Origin: Syntrophaceae bacterium UBA6087
GTDB taxonomy: Bacteria; Desulfobacterota; Desulfomonilia; UBA1062
Direction: 5' to 3'
DNA: 64,000 nt
NCBI GenBank assembly: GCA_002448235.1
Contig: DIXF01000008.1
Span: 1 to 64,000 of the forward strand
Below are positions 46,841 to 55,562 of this stretch, piece after piece; the first letter of the stretch is position 1; each line of letters opens with the position of its first letter. Made by a program: the position numbers and the translations under genes. The notes under the pieces are model-generated. The model was not told where the DNA came from, ran no database searches, and saw only the letters and a program-made list of their open reading frames with translations.

Positions 46841-47656
46841 ATGGATATGCCTGCGATATTCGATCACTATCCTGCAACTCCCGAGGTCGAAGTTCTGCCT
46901 TCCTATTTCCCCATTCCCGGCTTCGGGATACTTCCGGTCAACGCATTCGTGCTCAAGTCGGCCGAGCCCGTGCTGGTCGATACCGGCCTATGGGCGCTCA
47001 GCGACGGATTTATGGACCGGTTGTCCTCGGTTATCGATCTTGGCGATCTCAGATGGCTGTGGCTCACCCATAACGACCAGGACCACATCGGGAGCCTGCA
47101 CCGGATCATCGAAGCAGCTCCCGGTCTGAAGGTCATAACCACCTTTCTCGGCCTCGGGAAAATGAGCCTGTTCCGGCCCTTCCCTCTGGACCGGGTCTTC
47201 CTGCTGAACCCCGGGCAGAGCATCGATGTGGGAGACAGAAAGCTTACTTCGATCAGACCCCCCACATACGACGCCCCCGAGACTACAGGGTTCTACGATC
47301 ACAAGTCCGGCATCCTCTTCAGTTCGGACTGTTTCGGCGCGCTCATGTCGAAACCTGCCGTGAATGCGGCGGAGATAAGCTCAGGCGATCTGCGGGACGG
47401 TCTGGTTACGTGGACGAAAGCGGACTCGCCCTGGCTTCATATGATCGATAGAGATCTGTTCACGAAAACGATTAACTATGTCAGAGGACTGTCGCCGATG
47501 ATTATCCTCAGCAGCCATCTCCCTGCTGCGCATGGGATGACCGATACGTTGCTCCAGTATGTTTCAGCCGTTCCCGAAGAAAAGCCCTTTATTGCGCCCG
47601 ATCAGCAGGCCTTCATGTCGATGCTGAAGATGGGCGCAGGGAATCCGGTGACTTGA
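46841..47656 (+). CDS. MBL-fold metallo-hydrolase
   Basis: 271-residue metallo-beta-lactamase-fold hydrolase. The metal motif HNDQDHIG is a variant of HxHxDH with Asn in the second metal His position; further ligands may be SSDCFG and SSHLP. The Asn for His change may reduce or alter metal site 1. GGAGGAA precedes the ATG. Substrate unknown; related proteins include flavodiiron-like and lactonase-like hydrolases. Confidence 0.82.
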   Translation: MDMPAIFDHYPATPEVEVLPSYFPIPGFGILPVNAFVLKSAEPVLVDTGLWALSDGFMDRLSSVIDLGDLRWLWLTHNDQDHIGSLHRIIEAAPGLKVITTFLGLGKMSLFRPFPLDRVFLLNPGQSIDVGDRKLTSIRPPTYDAPETTGFYDHKSGILFSSDCFGALMSKPAVNAAEISSGDLRDGLVTWTKADSPWLHMIDRDLFTKTINYVRGLSPMIILSSHLPAAHGMTDTLLQYVSAVPEEKPFIAPDQQAFMSMLKMGAGNPVT

Positions 47657-47817
47657 AGCCACCTTCCGGGTACCGCCCATCAGGAGCTGATCCCCCGTTC
47701 TTTAAACAGGATTGCTGTCTCCCATGAGGCCGACAGGCATGCATCTGGCTTACGCCGGGTATCGGATGCAGGGTTTCAATATTGAACAAAAAGTGGGGAA
47801 GGAAGATCTTTGCACGC

Positions 47818-47843
47818 ACCGCCGCCCAGCCCCTGGCGGCGGT
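47818..47843. terminator. Hairpin downstream of leuA
   Basis: ACCGCCGCC (47818-47826) and GGCGGCGGT (47835-47843), 9-bp stem, 8-nt loop, about 25 bp past the leuA stop. It lacks a T tract on the leuA strand, so it may work only as a weak terminator or mRNA 3' end stabiliser. Confidence 0.45.
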
Positions 47844-47867
47844 ACATGCGGAATGCTCTAAAAAAGT

Positions 47868-49400
47868 CTATTCGGCGTTCTCTTTATTGAGCCACTCGAT
47901 TCGGTTCAGGGCGTTGATGTACGCCTTTGCCGACGCGACCAGGACATCCGGGTGTGCGCCATGGCCGACCACGGAGCGCCCGTTGTGCTTGAGCTGCACC
48001 GTTGCCTCGCCCTGGGCGTCAGTCCCTCCGGTTACGGCGTTGACCGTATACTTCATCAGGTTGTAGTTGGTCCTGGTGATCTTGCGGATGGCATCGAAGG
48101 TCGCATCAACCGGGCCGACACCGAACCCTGCGTCCTGCATGATCTTGCCGTCGGTCTCTATCTGCATGGTCGCGGTGGGCACTGCCACGTTTCCGCTCAC
48201 CACGTTCAGGTAGACGAGCGTGAACTTCTCTTCGATCCGCAATACTTCTTCGTAGAGGATGGCTTCGAGGTCTTCGTCGAAGATGTCCTTCTTGACATCG
48301 GCAAGGTCTTTGAAGCGCGAAAAGACTCTGTTCAGCTCATCATCGCTCAACTCGTACCCGAGCTGTTTCAGGTGGTTGGTCACCGCGTGCCGCCCGGAAT
48401 GCTTGCCCAGCACCATATGACTGTCCGGCATGCCGACCGACTGCGGGGTCATTATCTCGTAAGTGAGTTTATCCTTGATCAGGCCGTCCTGATGGATGCC
48501 CGATTCGTGGGCAAAGGCATTGGCGCCGACAATGGCCTTGTTCGGCTGGACCCGGACCCCCGTGATCTGGGTCAGGAGACGTGAGGTCTGGTAGATGTTC
48601 TCGGTGTTGATGTTCGTGTGGAGACCGAACAGGTCCTTGCGTGTCGCAAGCGCCATGACGAGCTCTTCCATCGCGGCGTTCCCCGCGCGCTCGCCGATGC
48701 CGTTGATCGTACACTCGACCTGCCTGGCCCCGTTTCTCACAGCGGCCAGAGAATTGGCGACCGCAAGCCCGAGATCGTTGTGGCAGTGCACGGAGATGAC
48801 CGCCTGGTTGATGTTCTTCACGTGTTCGAAAAGGAATGCGATAAGCTCGCCGAACTCATCGGGTATCGCGTATCCGACCGTATCTGGGATATTGACCGTT
48901 GTCGCGCCGGAATCGATGACCGCTTCCACCATCTCGCACAGATAACCTCGGTCGCTGCGGGTGGCGTCCATGGGGGAAAATTCCACGTTCTTCGTCAGCG
49001 AGCTTGCATGGGCGACTGCCTGCCGGGCCTCCTTCAGCACCTCCTCACGCGACTTGCGGAGCTGATACTTCAGGTGGATGTCGGAGGAAGAAATGAACGT
49101 GTGTATGCGCGGTTTGGCCGCGTCCCTGATCGCATCCCAGGCGCGGTCGATGTCTTTGAGGTTTGCCCTGGCAAGGCCTGCGACCTGCGCCACTTTGATC
49201 TCGCGGGCGATCTGGCGCACGGAAGCGAAATCGCCTTCGGATGCGACCGGAAACCCTGCCTCGATGATATCCACCCCGAGCCTTTCGAGCTGGCGCGCAA
49301 GGTGGAGCTTTTCATCCGGGTTCATGCTGCAGCCCGGAGACTGCTCGCCGTCTCTTAAGGTCGTGTCGAAGATGAATACCTTTTTCTGATCCGTGTCCAT
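47868..49400 (-). CDS. leuA: 2-isopropylmalate synthase
   Basis: 510-residue LeuA that condenses 2-oxoisovalerate and acetyl-CoA in the first step of leucine synthesis. The catalytic DTTLRDGEQ region begins at about residue 10, the metal His pair is in VHCHNDLG, and a C-terminal LeuA regulatory domain (from about 390) includes VNAVTGGTDAQGEA for feedback inhibition by leucine. The ATG at 49400 has AAGGAG at 8 nt. Transcribed through a leucine attenuator. No other leu genes are adjacent here. Confidence 0.95.
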   Translation of the reverse strand: MDTDQKKVFIFDTTLRDGEQSPGCSMNPDEKLHLARQLERLGVDIIEAGFPVASEGDFASVRQIAREIKVAQVAGLARANLKDIDRAWDAIRDAAKPRIHTFISSSDIHLKYQLRKSREEVLKEARQAVAHASSLTKNVEFSPMDATRSDRGYLCEMVEAVIDSGATTVNIPDTVGYAIPDEFGELIAFLFEHVKNINQAVISVHCHNDLGLAVANSLAAVRNGARQVECTINGIGERAGNAAMEELVMALATRKDLFGLHTNINTENIYQTSRLLTQITGVRVQPNKAIVGANAFAHESGIHQDGLIKDKLTYEIMTPQSVGMPDSHMVLGKHSGRHAVTNHLKQLGYELSDDELNRVFSRFKDLADVKKDIFDEDLEAILYEEVLRIEEKFTLVYLNVVSGNVAVPTATMQIETDGKIMQDAGFGVGPVDATFDAIRKITRTNYNLMKYTVNAVTGGTDAQGEATVQLKHNGRSVVGHGAHPDVLVASAKAYINALNRIEWLNKENAE

Positions 49401-49418
49401 TTCATATCTCCTTTCATG

Positions 49419-49459
49419 AAAAACAAAAAGGGCCATGGACTTGTTATCGCCCATGGCCC
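49419..49459 (-). terminator. leuA attenuator terminator
   Basis: On the minus strand GGGCCATGG (49459-49451) and CCATGGCCC (49438-49430) form a 9-bp perfect stem followed by TTTTTGTTTTT. It lies 19 bp before leuA and after the leader peptide. A CAGGTT/AACCTG pair (49497-49492 with 49466-49461) upstream could form the pause or competing hairpin. Confidence 0.85.
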
Positions 49460-49483
49460 TCAGGTTCTTTATCCTTTTTTTAT

Positions 49484-49582
49484 TTATGGACAACCTGTAA
49501 GCGGCGGGCGTCGGTCCATCATCCTAAGGCATAGGAGGAGAAGCAGCGTTGAGCAAGCTTTTCGATACCCGTCGAGTCTCAC
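49484..49582 (-). CDS. leuL: Leucine leader peptide
   Basis: 32-residue leader peptide with GTG start (49582), an AAGGA site 8 nt before it, and the control run of five consecutive Leu codons (CTG CTT CTC CTC CTA, 49546-49532), then Cys and another Leu. It ends just before the attenuator structures. When charged tRNA-Leu is scarce the ribosome would stall in the run and let the antiterminator form. Translation is inferred. Confidence 0.8.
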   Translation of the reverse strand: MRLDGYRKACSTLLLLLCLRMMDRRPPLTGCP

Positions 49583-49618
49583 AAGTCCATTCCTTATCTT
49601 TTAAGATTTATTTTTCTT

Positions 49619-49647
49619 TTTATAAGAGCGCACTGGTTGCGTGTCAA
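49619..49647 (-). promoter_or_regulatory. leuA promoter
   Basis: TTGACA (49647-49642), a 17 bp spacer and TATAAA (49624-49619) on the minus strand. It starts 3 bp after the stop of the glycosyltransferase gene and gives a leader RNA of about 210 nt to leuA. Confidence 0.8.
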
Positions 49648-49649
49648 GC

Positions 49650-50861
49650 CTAAAGAGAATTGTCCGCTTCCACAGCCTCCCTCAGGCGGTCCTGGAATTC
49701 GGGAATGGCAGCGCTGATCCTGACCCACGAGCTCATCATGGGGATGCCGACCGGGTCGGAGATGAACTTGGCCGTTGCATTCTTGAGCGAGCACACAAAG
49801 GCCTCGGTTGCTTCGATCTCGCTATGGGGATCATAGGTAAGCCCGTTCAACAGCGAGAGTGCATTGTACTTCTCGATGGCAAGCCTCGATTCTTCGATGT
49901 ACGAGGTGAACATTGTGCGGAAGAAAGATTCGCTCAAAACCATCCCGTCCTGGCTCAGGATCCGCAGCAGCGCCTCGGCGATATCGGTTGCCATGCGGTT
50001 GAGACCGCCGCCCGGGTTGTCCCGCTGAAGCGTCTGGTGCTTGTGCTCGTAATTGTCCGCGATCTCGACCTGGCAGATCCGGTTGGGAGAAGTCCGGTGG
50101 TATACCTCGTTGAGCATCGAGACCTCGAGGCCCCAGGTGGGAGAGATCCTGATCCCGCGGGCGATGGTGGAGAGCATGGCGAACTCCCCGGAGAGCGCGT
50201 ACCTGAACGCGCCCAGGTATTCGAGGAAGGGATTATAGCCCACGATGCGTTTGAGCGTGTTGATGATGGGAAGGTAAAAGAGCCTGGTTACCCGGCCGTA
50301 GAGTTTCTCGTTTACGCGGGCGTAGTATCCTTTGCTGAAGTCGTAATCCAGCCCCGGATGCATGACGGGATAAACGAGACGGGCAAGCATTTCCCGGGAG
50401 TAATTCATGATATCGGTATCGTGCAGGGCAATGGCATCCACGTTTTTGTCGGCCAGGATATACCCGAGCGCCATCCATACCGATCGGCCTTTGCCCGGGA
50501 TTTCGAGCTTGAAATCATTGCCGCGAAGCTCTTTGTAAAATGCATTCATCCGGGGTCCGTCATGCCATACGATCTTTACCTCGGTCGGTATTTCCGACAT
50601 GATCTGCTTTACCTGTTTGAACTGGTTCTGATCGGCCCGGTCCAGGGAGAGCACGATTTTATCGAGGTACCTGACCTTCTTGAGTTCGGCGAGGATTTTG
50701 GGCACTGCCGGTGTATCGAATTCCGATACAAGGGCCGGAAGCAACAGTACCATCTTGCTTTTCTTTGCTATTTCCGTCAATTCATTCTCAAGGTCTTCCA
50801 CCGGTCTGCAACGCATTTTCTGTAGTGTGGCTATTATACCGTGCTGATAGAAATCCGCCAT
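49650..50861 (-). CDS. Glucosyl/mannosyl-3-phosphoglycerate synthase-like glycosyltransferase
   Basis: 403-residue GT-A glycosyltransferase with the GKGRSVWMAL donor region and the metal motif HDTDI, as in GpgS (glucosyl-3-phosphoglycerate synthase, GT81-like). It would transfer a sugar from NDP-sugar to 3-phosphoglycerate. Its upstream neighbour is a matching HAD phosphatase, so the pair would make glucosylglycerate or mannosylglycerate, a compatible solute. Which sugar is used is not decided. GAGGAGG precedes ATG 50861. Confidence 0.82.
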   Translation of the reverse strand: MADFYQHGIIATLQKMRCRPVEDLENELTEIAKKSKMVLLLPALVSEFDTPAVPKILAELKKVRYLDKIVLSLDRADQNQFKQVKQIMSEIPTEVKIVWHDGPRMNAFYKELRGNDFKLEIPGKGRSVWMALGYILADKNVDAIALHDTDIMNYSREMLARLVYPVMHPGLDYDFSKGYYARVNEKLYGRVTRLFYLPIINTLKRIVGYNPFLEYLGAFRYALSGEFAMLSTIARGIRISPTWGLEVSMLNEVYHRTSPNRICQVEIADNYEHKHQTLQRDNPGGGLNRMATDIAEALLRILSQDGMVLSESFFRTMFTSYIEESRLAIEKYNALSLLNGLTYDPHSEIEATEAFVCSLKNATAKFISDPVGIPMMSSWVRISAAIPEFQDRLREAVEADNSL

Positions 50862-50910
50862 GATGCACCTCCTCGCTGTGTTCTATCGTGTATGCCGGAG
50901 TGTTCCTTCT

Positions 50911-51843
50911 TTACATCCCGGAGACGTTTGCCTTCTTCGCCAGGGGAGCTCTCATGGATTTTGAGCCCGTCCTTCTGCCCCGGGACAGCGATTTCCATTC
51001 AATGCGGTCGTTTCCTGAAAATTTCCATCCCCTCTCCTCTATGCGTTTGAAGGTGGCAAGGATATTCAAGACTGTCTCGTTCCAGCCCTTGCTGCCCGGG
51101 AAAGGCGCATGGATGAGATTCGGCAGGCTTATATCCTCATAGCTTCCGTCCGGATGGGGTATCAGAACCGGTATGTCGACCTGTTTGAGCATGGGCAGAT
51201 CGTTCAGGCTGTCGCCGAGCCCTATGGTAAGCTCCTGTTTCCGCTTGTTTCTCTCAAAGACTGCCTTCGTGAGCTTTACCGCCTCGCCTTTGTCGTTGCC
51301 GCATCCGATGAAGTGGAAAAACCTTCCTCCCCGGGTGATCTTTATGCCTGCTTCCAGCGCCGTCTTTTCCAGGAAACGGATCCGGCCTTCATGCTCGATA
51401 GTGAAGGGCTCGGTAAACTCCCTGGCCTTTGCATGCGCGGCCATATTCAGGGGCAGCCCGGTACGGGCAGCGATCTCTTTCTCGGTCATATCTCCGAAAC
51501 CCCTGATCGAGAATCGAGGGCCGAAGCGATCCATAAAAGTCCTGATCATCCCGTACGGCATACCGAGGGGGATGCATTTGAGGTCGTGGATGATTATGCT
51601 TTTTTCGATTCTGAACCCGCGGTAATTTTTCGGGAAGAAGATCCCTCCCCCGTTTTCTACGATAAAAGGTTCCTTAAGCCCCATCTTGCCAAGGATGACT
51701 TCGACTTCGTTACGGGTCTTGCTCGTGCACATGACCAGCGGGATGTCGGCGGCCCGGATCTTTTTCAACGCAGGCAGCGCCTCGTAATACGAATAATCGG
51801 AATGGTTCAGTAAGCTGCCGTCCAAATCGGTAAAAATAATCAT
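50911..51843 (-). CDS. Mannosyl/glucosyl-3-phosphoglycerate phosphatase-like HAD hydrolase
   Basis: 310-residue HAD-IIB phosphatase. Motif I is FTDLDGSLL with the nucleophile Asp, motif II is CTSK, motif IV is GLGDSLNDLPML. The MPGP family removes the phosphate from glycosyl-3-phosphoglycerate. It is the first gene of a two-gene operon (49 bp gap). A basic C-terminal tail extends beyond the fold. Confidence 0.85.
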   Translation of the reverse strand: MIIFTDLDGSLLNHSDYSYYEALPALKKIRAADIPLVMCTSKTRNEVEVILGKMGLKEPFIVENGGGIFFPKNYRGFRIEKSIIIHDLKCIPLGMPYGMIRTFMDRFGPRFSIRGFGDMTEKEIAARTGLPLNMAAHAKAREFTEPFTIEHEGRIRFLEKTALEAGIKITRGGRFFHFIGCGNDKGEAVKLTKAVFERNKRKQELTIGLGDSLNDLPMLKQVDIPVLIPHPDGSYEDISLPNLIHAPFPGSKGWNETVLNILATFKRIEERGWKFSGNDRIEWKSLSRGRRTGSKSMRAPLAKKANVSGM

Positions 51844-52326
51844 CTGCTCATTCCCCTCTCTCTCATACCTTTCAAGCGTAAAGGCGTTCCTGGTTCATCG
51901 ATAACAATGAGTAGCTTTGTCCTACCCCACCTTTGATCCTGTAGAGGAAAGAGCAATGAACGTACCACATTAACCCCGATGCTCTGCGTCTCGAAGGGAT
52001 CTCAAATGCAGGGGTCTGTCATACGTCACGATAAAACAGGGAGTTATGATTCGCAGGGATCGGAGTGTCGTGAAAATAATTATTTTACCTGTCGGGAGCA
52101 TTACACAAGCGCGTGGTCGGAGCGGAAACGAGTAACAATGCAGTTGAGCGTTATTATACGATATCTCAGCCGTATATGCCCGCCTGTGTGGCGAATAGGC
52201 AGATATTTGGAAGTGGAGCTGCTATATGAGCGGTTGCAGGACCGGCAGTCTGTGGAATAACAGGGGAATCCCTCGCAGAAATTGTTTTGCCCTCATCATA
52301 ATTGTAACAAACAGCCGGGGGCCGGG
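51844..52326. other. Gene-free divergent-end region
   Basis: 483 bp between the CheX gene's 3' end and the start of the phosphatase gene. It must hold the phosphatase promoter. A 93-codon plus-strand frame (51979-52260) has no ribosome site or family features and was not accepted. No repeat or RNA structure stood out. Confidence 0.5.
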
Positions 52327-52803
52327 TTACTCGGCTTTTCTGATCCGGACACTGCCGAGGAGCGTAAATCCCTGGACCCGGAATGCGAGGAGCGGTGAGC
52401 TCTGCACCAGTGCATTGCAGACAGGGGCGCTTAGAGGAAATACCTGGGGGATATTCAATGAGAAGACGGGCTTGCTCCCGAACATCGACGTGATGAACTG
52501 GCCGCATACTACATTGAGAAGCTCTTTTACCGCATCGTCGATCATGTCCTGGATGAGGTGTTCGCCGGGCGCGAACCCGAGCATGTTCGTCCCGATCAGC
52601 TCGGCAAGGGGCTGTTCGATCATGAGACCCAGATCGCCGGAACACGGTCCGCTGAATGCTATGCGGGCGTTTATCACCGGGGTTTCAAAAGGAGGGACAT
52701 CGCGGGTATCGGTTATCTCGGCAGACATTCCCGCCATTGCCGTAAACACCGAGACAATGGCCTGTTGCAGGGCCTGCCCCGAAAGATCTCTTTCATCTTC
52801 CAA
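52327..52803 (-). CDS. CheX-like chemotaxis phosphatase
   Basis: 158-residue CheC/CheX-family protein. The active-site motif DxxxExxN is present in DDAVKELLNVV. CheX removes phosphate from CheY-type receivers. The TTG start at 52803 has GAGAGG and overlaps the end of the receiver gene by 11 bp, so the two are translationally coupled, and the receiver is the obvious substrate. Confidence 0.82.
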   Translation of the reverse strand: MEDERDLSGQALQQAIVSVFTAMAGMSAEITDTRDVPPFETPVINARIAFSGPCSGDLGLMIEQPLAELIGTNMLGFAPGEHLIQDMIDDAVKELLNVVCGQFITSMFGSKPVFSLNIPQVFPLSAPVCNALVQSSPLLAFRVQGFTLLGSVRIRKAE

Positions 52804-53173
52804 GCATAACCTCTCTTACCGCCTTCCTGATCTGCTCAGGGGTAAACGGCTTGCGGATATAAGCCCTGACGCCGTTTTCTTTCAGATGCTCCATACGGTC
52901 GGTGCTGCCGTCCGTAGAAATGATAATGATCGGGATACCATTCAGATCGGGATCTTGCGAGATGTTCTTCACGAGCTCGATCCCGTTCATCACCGGCATA
53001 TTGATATCGGTGAACAGGATGTCGATCTTCGATGACTTGAGGATCACGAGAGCATCCTTGCCGTTTGAAGCATCGAAAATCTTGTTGATCGGTGCCCCGC
53101 TATCCGTCAAAGCCTTTATCAGAACGGCCTTGACTACATTCGAGTCGTCTACGATCAGGATGTTCCATTTCAT
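52793..53173 (-). CDS. CheY-like response regulator
   Basis: 126-residue receiver with VDDSN near the start, acceptor Asp in ILFTDINMP, and the KPF lysine. No output domain. Paired with CheX, which would reset it. No flagellar or chemoreceptor genes are nearby, so a non-motility switch is possible. Confidence 0.9.
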   Translation of the reverse strand: MKWNILIVDDSNVVKAVLIKALTDSGAPINKIFDASNGKDALVILKSSKIDILFTDINMPVMNGIELVKNISQDPDLNGIPIIIISTDGSTDRMEHLKENGVRAYIRKPFTPEQIRKAVREVMLGR

Positions 53174-53295
53174 ATTTCTTGGCCCGTACAGTCCTTGTGT
53201 TTGAACATACGTACTATTTCGGTGCTTTGTATTTTTTCATGAGAGATCTCATGATGTGACGCGTTCGCTGCAATGTCTTGGTCTCATGGCTTATT

Positions 53296-53682
53296 TTATC
53301 TTTGCTTCCAGCGTTCGAGTTTTTCGAAAGCATGCTCTGCAGCCTTTTTCAGGTCTGCCATCTTGGCCGGTTTGGGGAAATAGTCCTCGAAACCCGCCTC
53401 TCTGCATTCGGTTAGCTGAAAGAGGCTCGTATAGCCTGTCACGGCATACGGGATTGCCATGGGCCATTCTTTGCGGACCCTCCGGCAAAGCTCTATGCCG
53501 TCCATCCCCGGCAGGTCGAGATCCAGGAACAGCACATCGCAGGGTGTTTTCGACAGGAGCTCCAACGCCTCCTCTGCACTCTGGGCAGTCACAACCCTAA
53601 AGCCTGCCCGTTCGAACGACCGTTTAAACATCTCCCGGATAACCGGCTGATCATCCACCACCAGAATTCTTTTGTCACCCAT
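53296..53682 (-). CDS. Response regulator receiver protein
   Basis: 128-residue single receiver: VDDQP, acceptor Asp in FLDLDLPGMDG, Lys in PKPAK. It lies between the PAS protein (25 bp upstream) and the CheY/CheX pair. Probable phosphate acceptor of a kinase elsewhere, because the PAS protein lacks an ATPase domain. Confidence 0.88.
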   Translation of the reverse strand: MGDKRILVVDDQPVIREMFKRSFERAGFRVVTAQSAEEALELLSKTPCDVLFLDLDLPGMDGIELCRRVRKEWPMAIPYAVTGYTSLFQLTECREAGFEDYFPKPAKMADLKKAAEHAFEKLERWKQR

Positions 53683-53707
53683 ACACCTAAACCTCCTGTA
53701 CCAAGTG

Positions 53708-55261
53708 TCACAAATCCATGGAGGAAGACCGATCGATATCGATGATCTTGCTCTTCCCGCCCATATAGTCTTTTACCTCGTATTCCGTGATCTTCATGAT
53801 CTTGTTCGTGAGCGAACCGATCTGCTCGATGCCCGTCTGAACCGACTCCAGCAGCTCATTATCCAGCTTGACCGCAGCTGCGTCAGTGGTGATGAGATCG
53901 ATGGAGGACATCAGCACCTGGAGCGGCTGGTTTAATTCGTGGCATACGGCCTCTGCCATTTCGAGCACGCCCTGGAGCTTCTCCCTCTTTCTCATCTCTT
54001 CCTCTGCACGGTTATGGTCGGTCATATTCAGGCAGGATATTACGCTTTCTTTCGTGCCGGGTATCATGGCCACGGTGAGAAACATATCCAGGAGCTCTCC
54101 GTCCCGGTTCTTGCACGTTGCTTCATAGGAGGCCGGCGCAGTACCTTCCTCCTGTCTGCGCTTGAGGTGGTAGGTCTTCATGCGTTCAAGGTCGGTGTCG
54201 CTGATAAAGACCGTCCAGCTCATCTTGCCTTCCATCTCTTCCTTGGAGTACCCGGTAAGCTTTTCGAAATTGGAATTGGCCAGCAGGATGGTGGTGTCCT
54301 CTGCGCTGAGCACGGTGGCCGTTCCCGTGTTTTCAAAGATCGTCCGGTATCGCTCTTCGCTCCGGTTCAGGGCCTTTTGAGCTTCTTTGCGCCAGGTGAC
54401 GTCACGGGTAACGCCTCTGAAACCTATGGGATTTCCGTCCGGGTCCCGCAGGAGCGATGCGGATGATTCCACGGGAATTCTGCGGCCGTCTTTCCCCACG
54501 ATCAGCCATTCGAAGCCCTTGATGGTTTCGCCGGTCAGGAAGATTTTGCCGAAGATATCGATCACGTACTGCATGCATCCGGTGTCCACATACCGGCTGA
54601 AGCTCATGCCCTGCATTTCTTCGCCGGTATAGCCGAGAGCCTTCAGGGTAATGCCGCTGAAAAACGTCATATTGCCCCGTAAGTCCAGCTCGTAGTATGC
54701 CTCCTCCATATTATCGAGGATGATCCGGTAACGTTCCTCGCTCCTGCGGAGATTTTCTTCTGCCCGCCTGTTCTCCGTGATATCATGAATGACGCCGAAT
54801 ACCACGTGGCGGTAGGGGTCATACTCGGCTATGCCGTGGATGTCCCGCAACTCTCCGTCCGCCGGGCGCCGGATCTTGAATTCCGTGTCAAAAGGCTCAT
54901 TGTTCTTGATCAATCTCTTCATGGCTTCGTCGAGCATGGTCTGGTATTCCGGCAGAGGGATCAGGAGCACATCCGTTATGGTCCAGTCCGATTGACCCAG
55001 GCCGTACAGCCTCCGCGCACCCTCAGACGCAACGACCTTGTTTTCGTTCAGATGGAATTCCCAGTTGCCGAACCCGGCTGCCAGTTCGGCCTTGCTCAGG
55101 CGTGCCTCGCTCTTTCTCAAGTTTTCCATGCCCGCGAGGATCCGGCGTTCCAGGACCCTTCTGCTGTACATCAGCAGAACCACAAAAAATATCAGGAGCA
55201 ATACTGCCATGCCATACATGAACAAGACGTTTTCATGCTGGAAAAGCAAACGGCTCAACAT
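53708..55261 (-). CDS. Membrane PAS protein with DHp helix but no ATPase domain
   Basis: 517 residues: one membrane helix (about 15-35), then three PAS domains (about 65-165, 170-290, 298-415), then a HisKA-type H-box with His441 in CHELNQPLQ. It ends at residue 517, 76 residues after that His, and no N, G1 or G2 boxes of an HATPase domain exist downstream in any frame. Either it is a phosphotransfer/scaffold protein phosphorylated by another kinase, or an inactivated kinase. The stop is followed directly by a receiver gene. No frameshift was seen. Confidence 0.85.
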   Translation of the reverse strand: MLSRLLFQHENVLFMYGMAVLLLIFFVVLLMYSRRVLERRILAGMENLRKSEARLSKAELAAGFGNWEFHLNENKVVASEGARRLYGLGQSDWTITDVLLIPLPEYQTMLDEAMKRLIKNNEPFDTEFKIRRPADGELRDIHGIAEYDPYRHVVFGVIHDITENRRAEENLRRSEERYRIILDNMEEAYYELDLRGNMTFFSGITLKALGYTGEEMQGMSFSRYVDTGCMQYVIDIFGKIFLTGETIKGFEWLIVGKDGRRIPVESSASLLRDPDGNPIGFRGVTRDVTWRKEAQKALNRSEERYRTIFENTGTATVLSAEDTTILLANSNFEKLTGYSKEEMEGKMSWTVFISDTDLERMKTYHLKRRQEEGTAPASYEATCKNRDGELLDMFLTVAMIPGTKESVISCLNMTDHNRAEEEMRKREKLQGVLEMAEAVCHELNQPLQVLMSSIDLITTDAAAVKLDNELLESVQTGIEQIGSLTNKIMKITEYEVKDYMGGKSKIIDIDRSSSMDL

Positions 55262-55562
55262 GTCCTCTCCCTTTTCGGCTTCCCCGGAGCTGCGACGCAG
55301 GTGTAACCAGCCTTGTTATTCATTTCGGAAATCTGCGGCATCATCTTTAAGCCTATTGAAGGGCCGGGACGGATTTGCCCGGTTGCAGAGTGTGGGTGGA
55401 CCGATGCCCCGGCTCCTGGCCGTCCGGCCTGATCTTTAAGGGGTGACTCCGAACCTGCTTCATAGTATGTACGATTAAGGATTGATGGCGGTATCGCTTC
55501 AGATGATGCCGCCATCCGTGACGATAAATTTAACTGCGTTCATAGGGGGTATTGACCGCATT

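Noticed and set aside
51979..52260. 93-codon plus-strand frame in the gap before the phosphatase gene
   Set aside because: No ribosome site, no family features and composition unlike coding sequence of the window.
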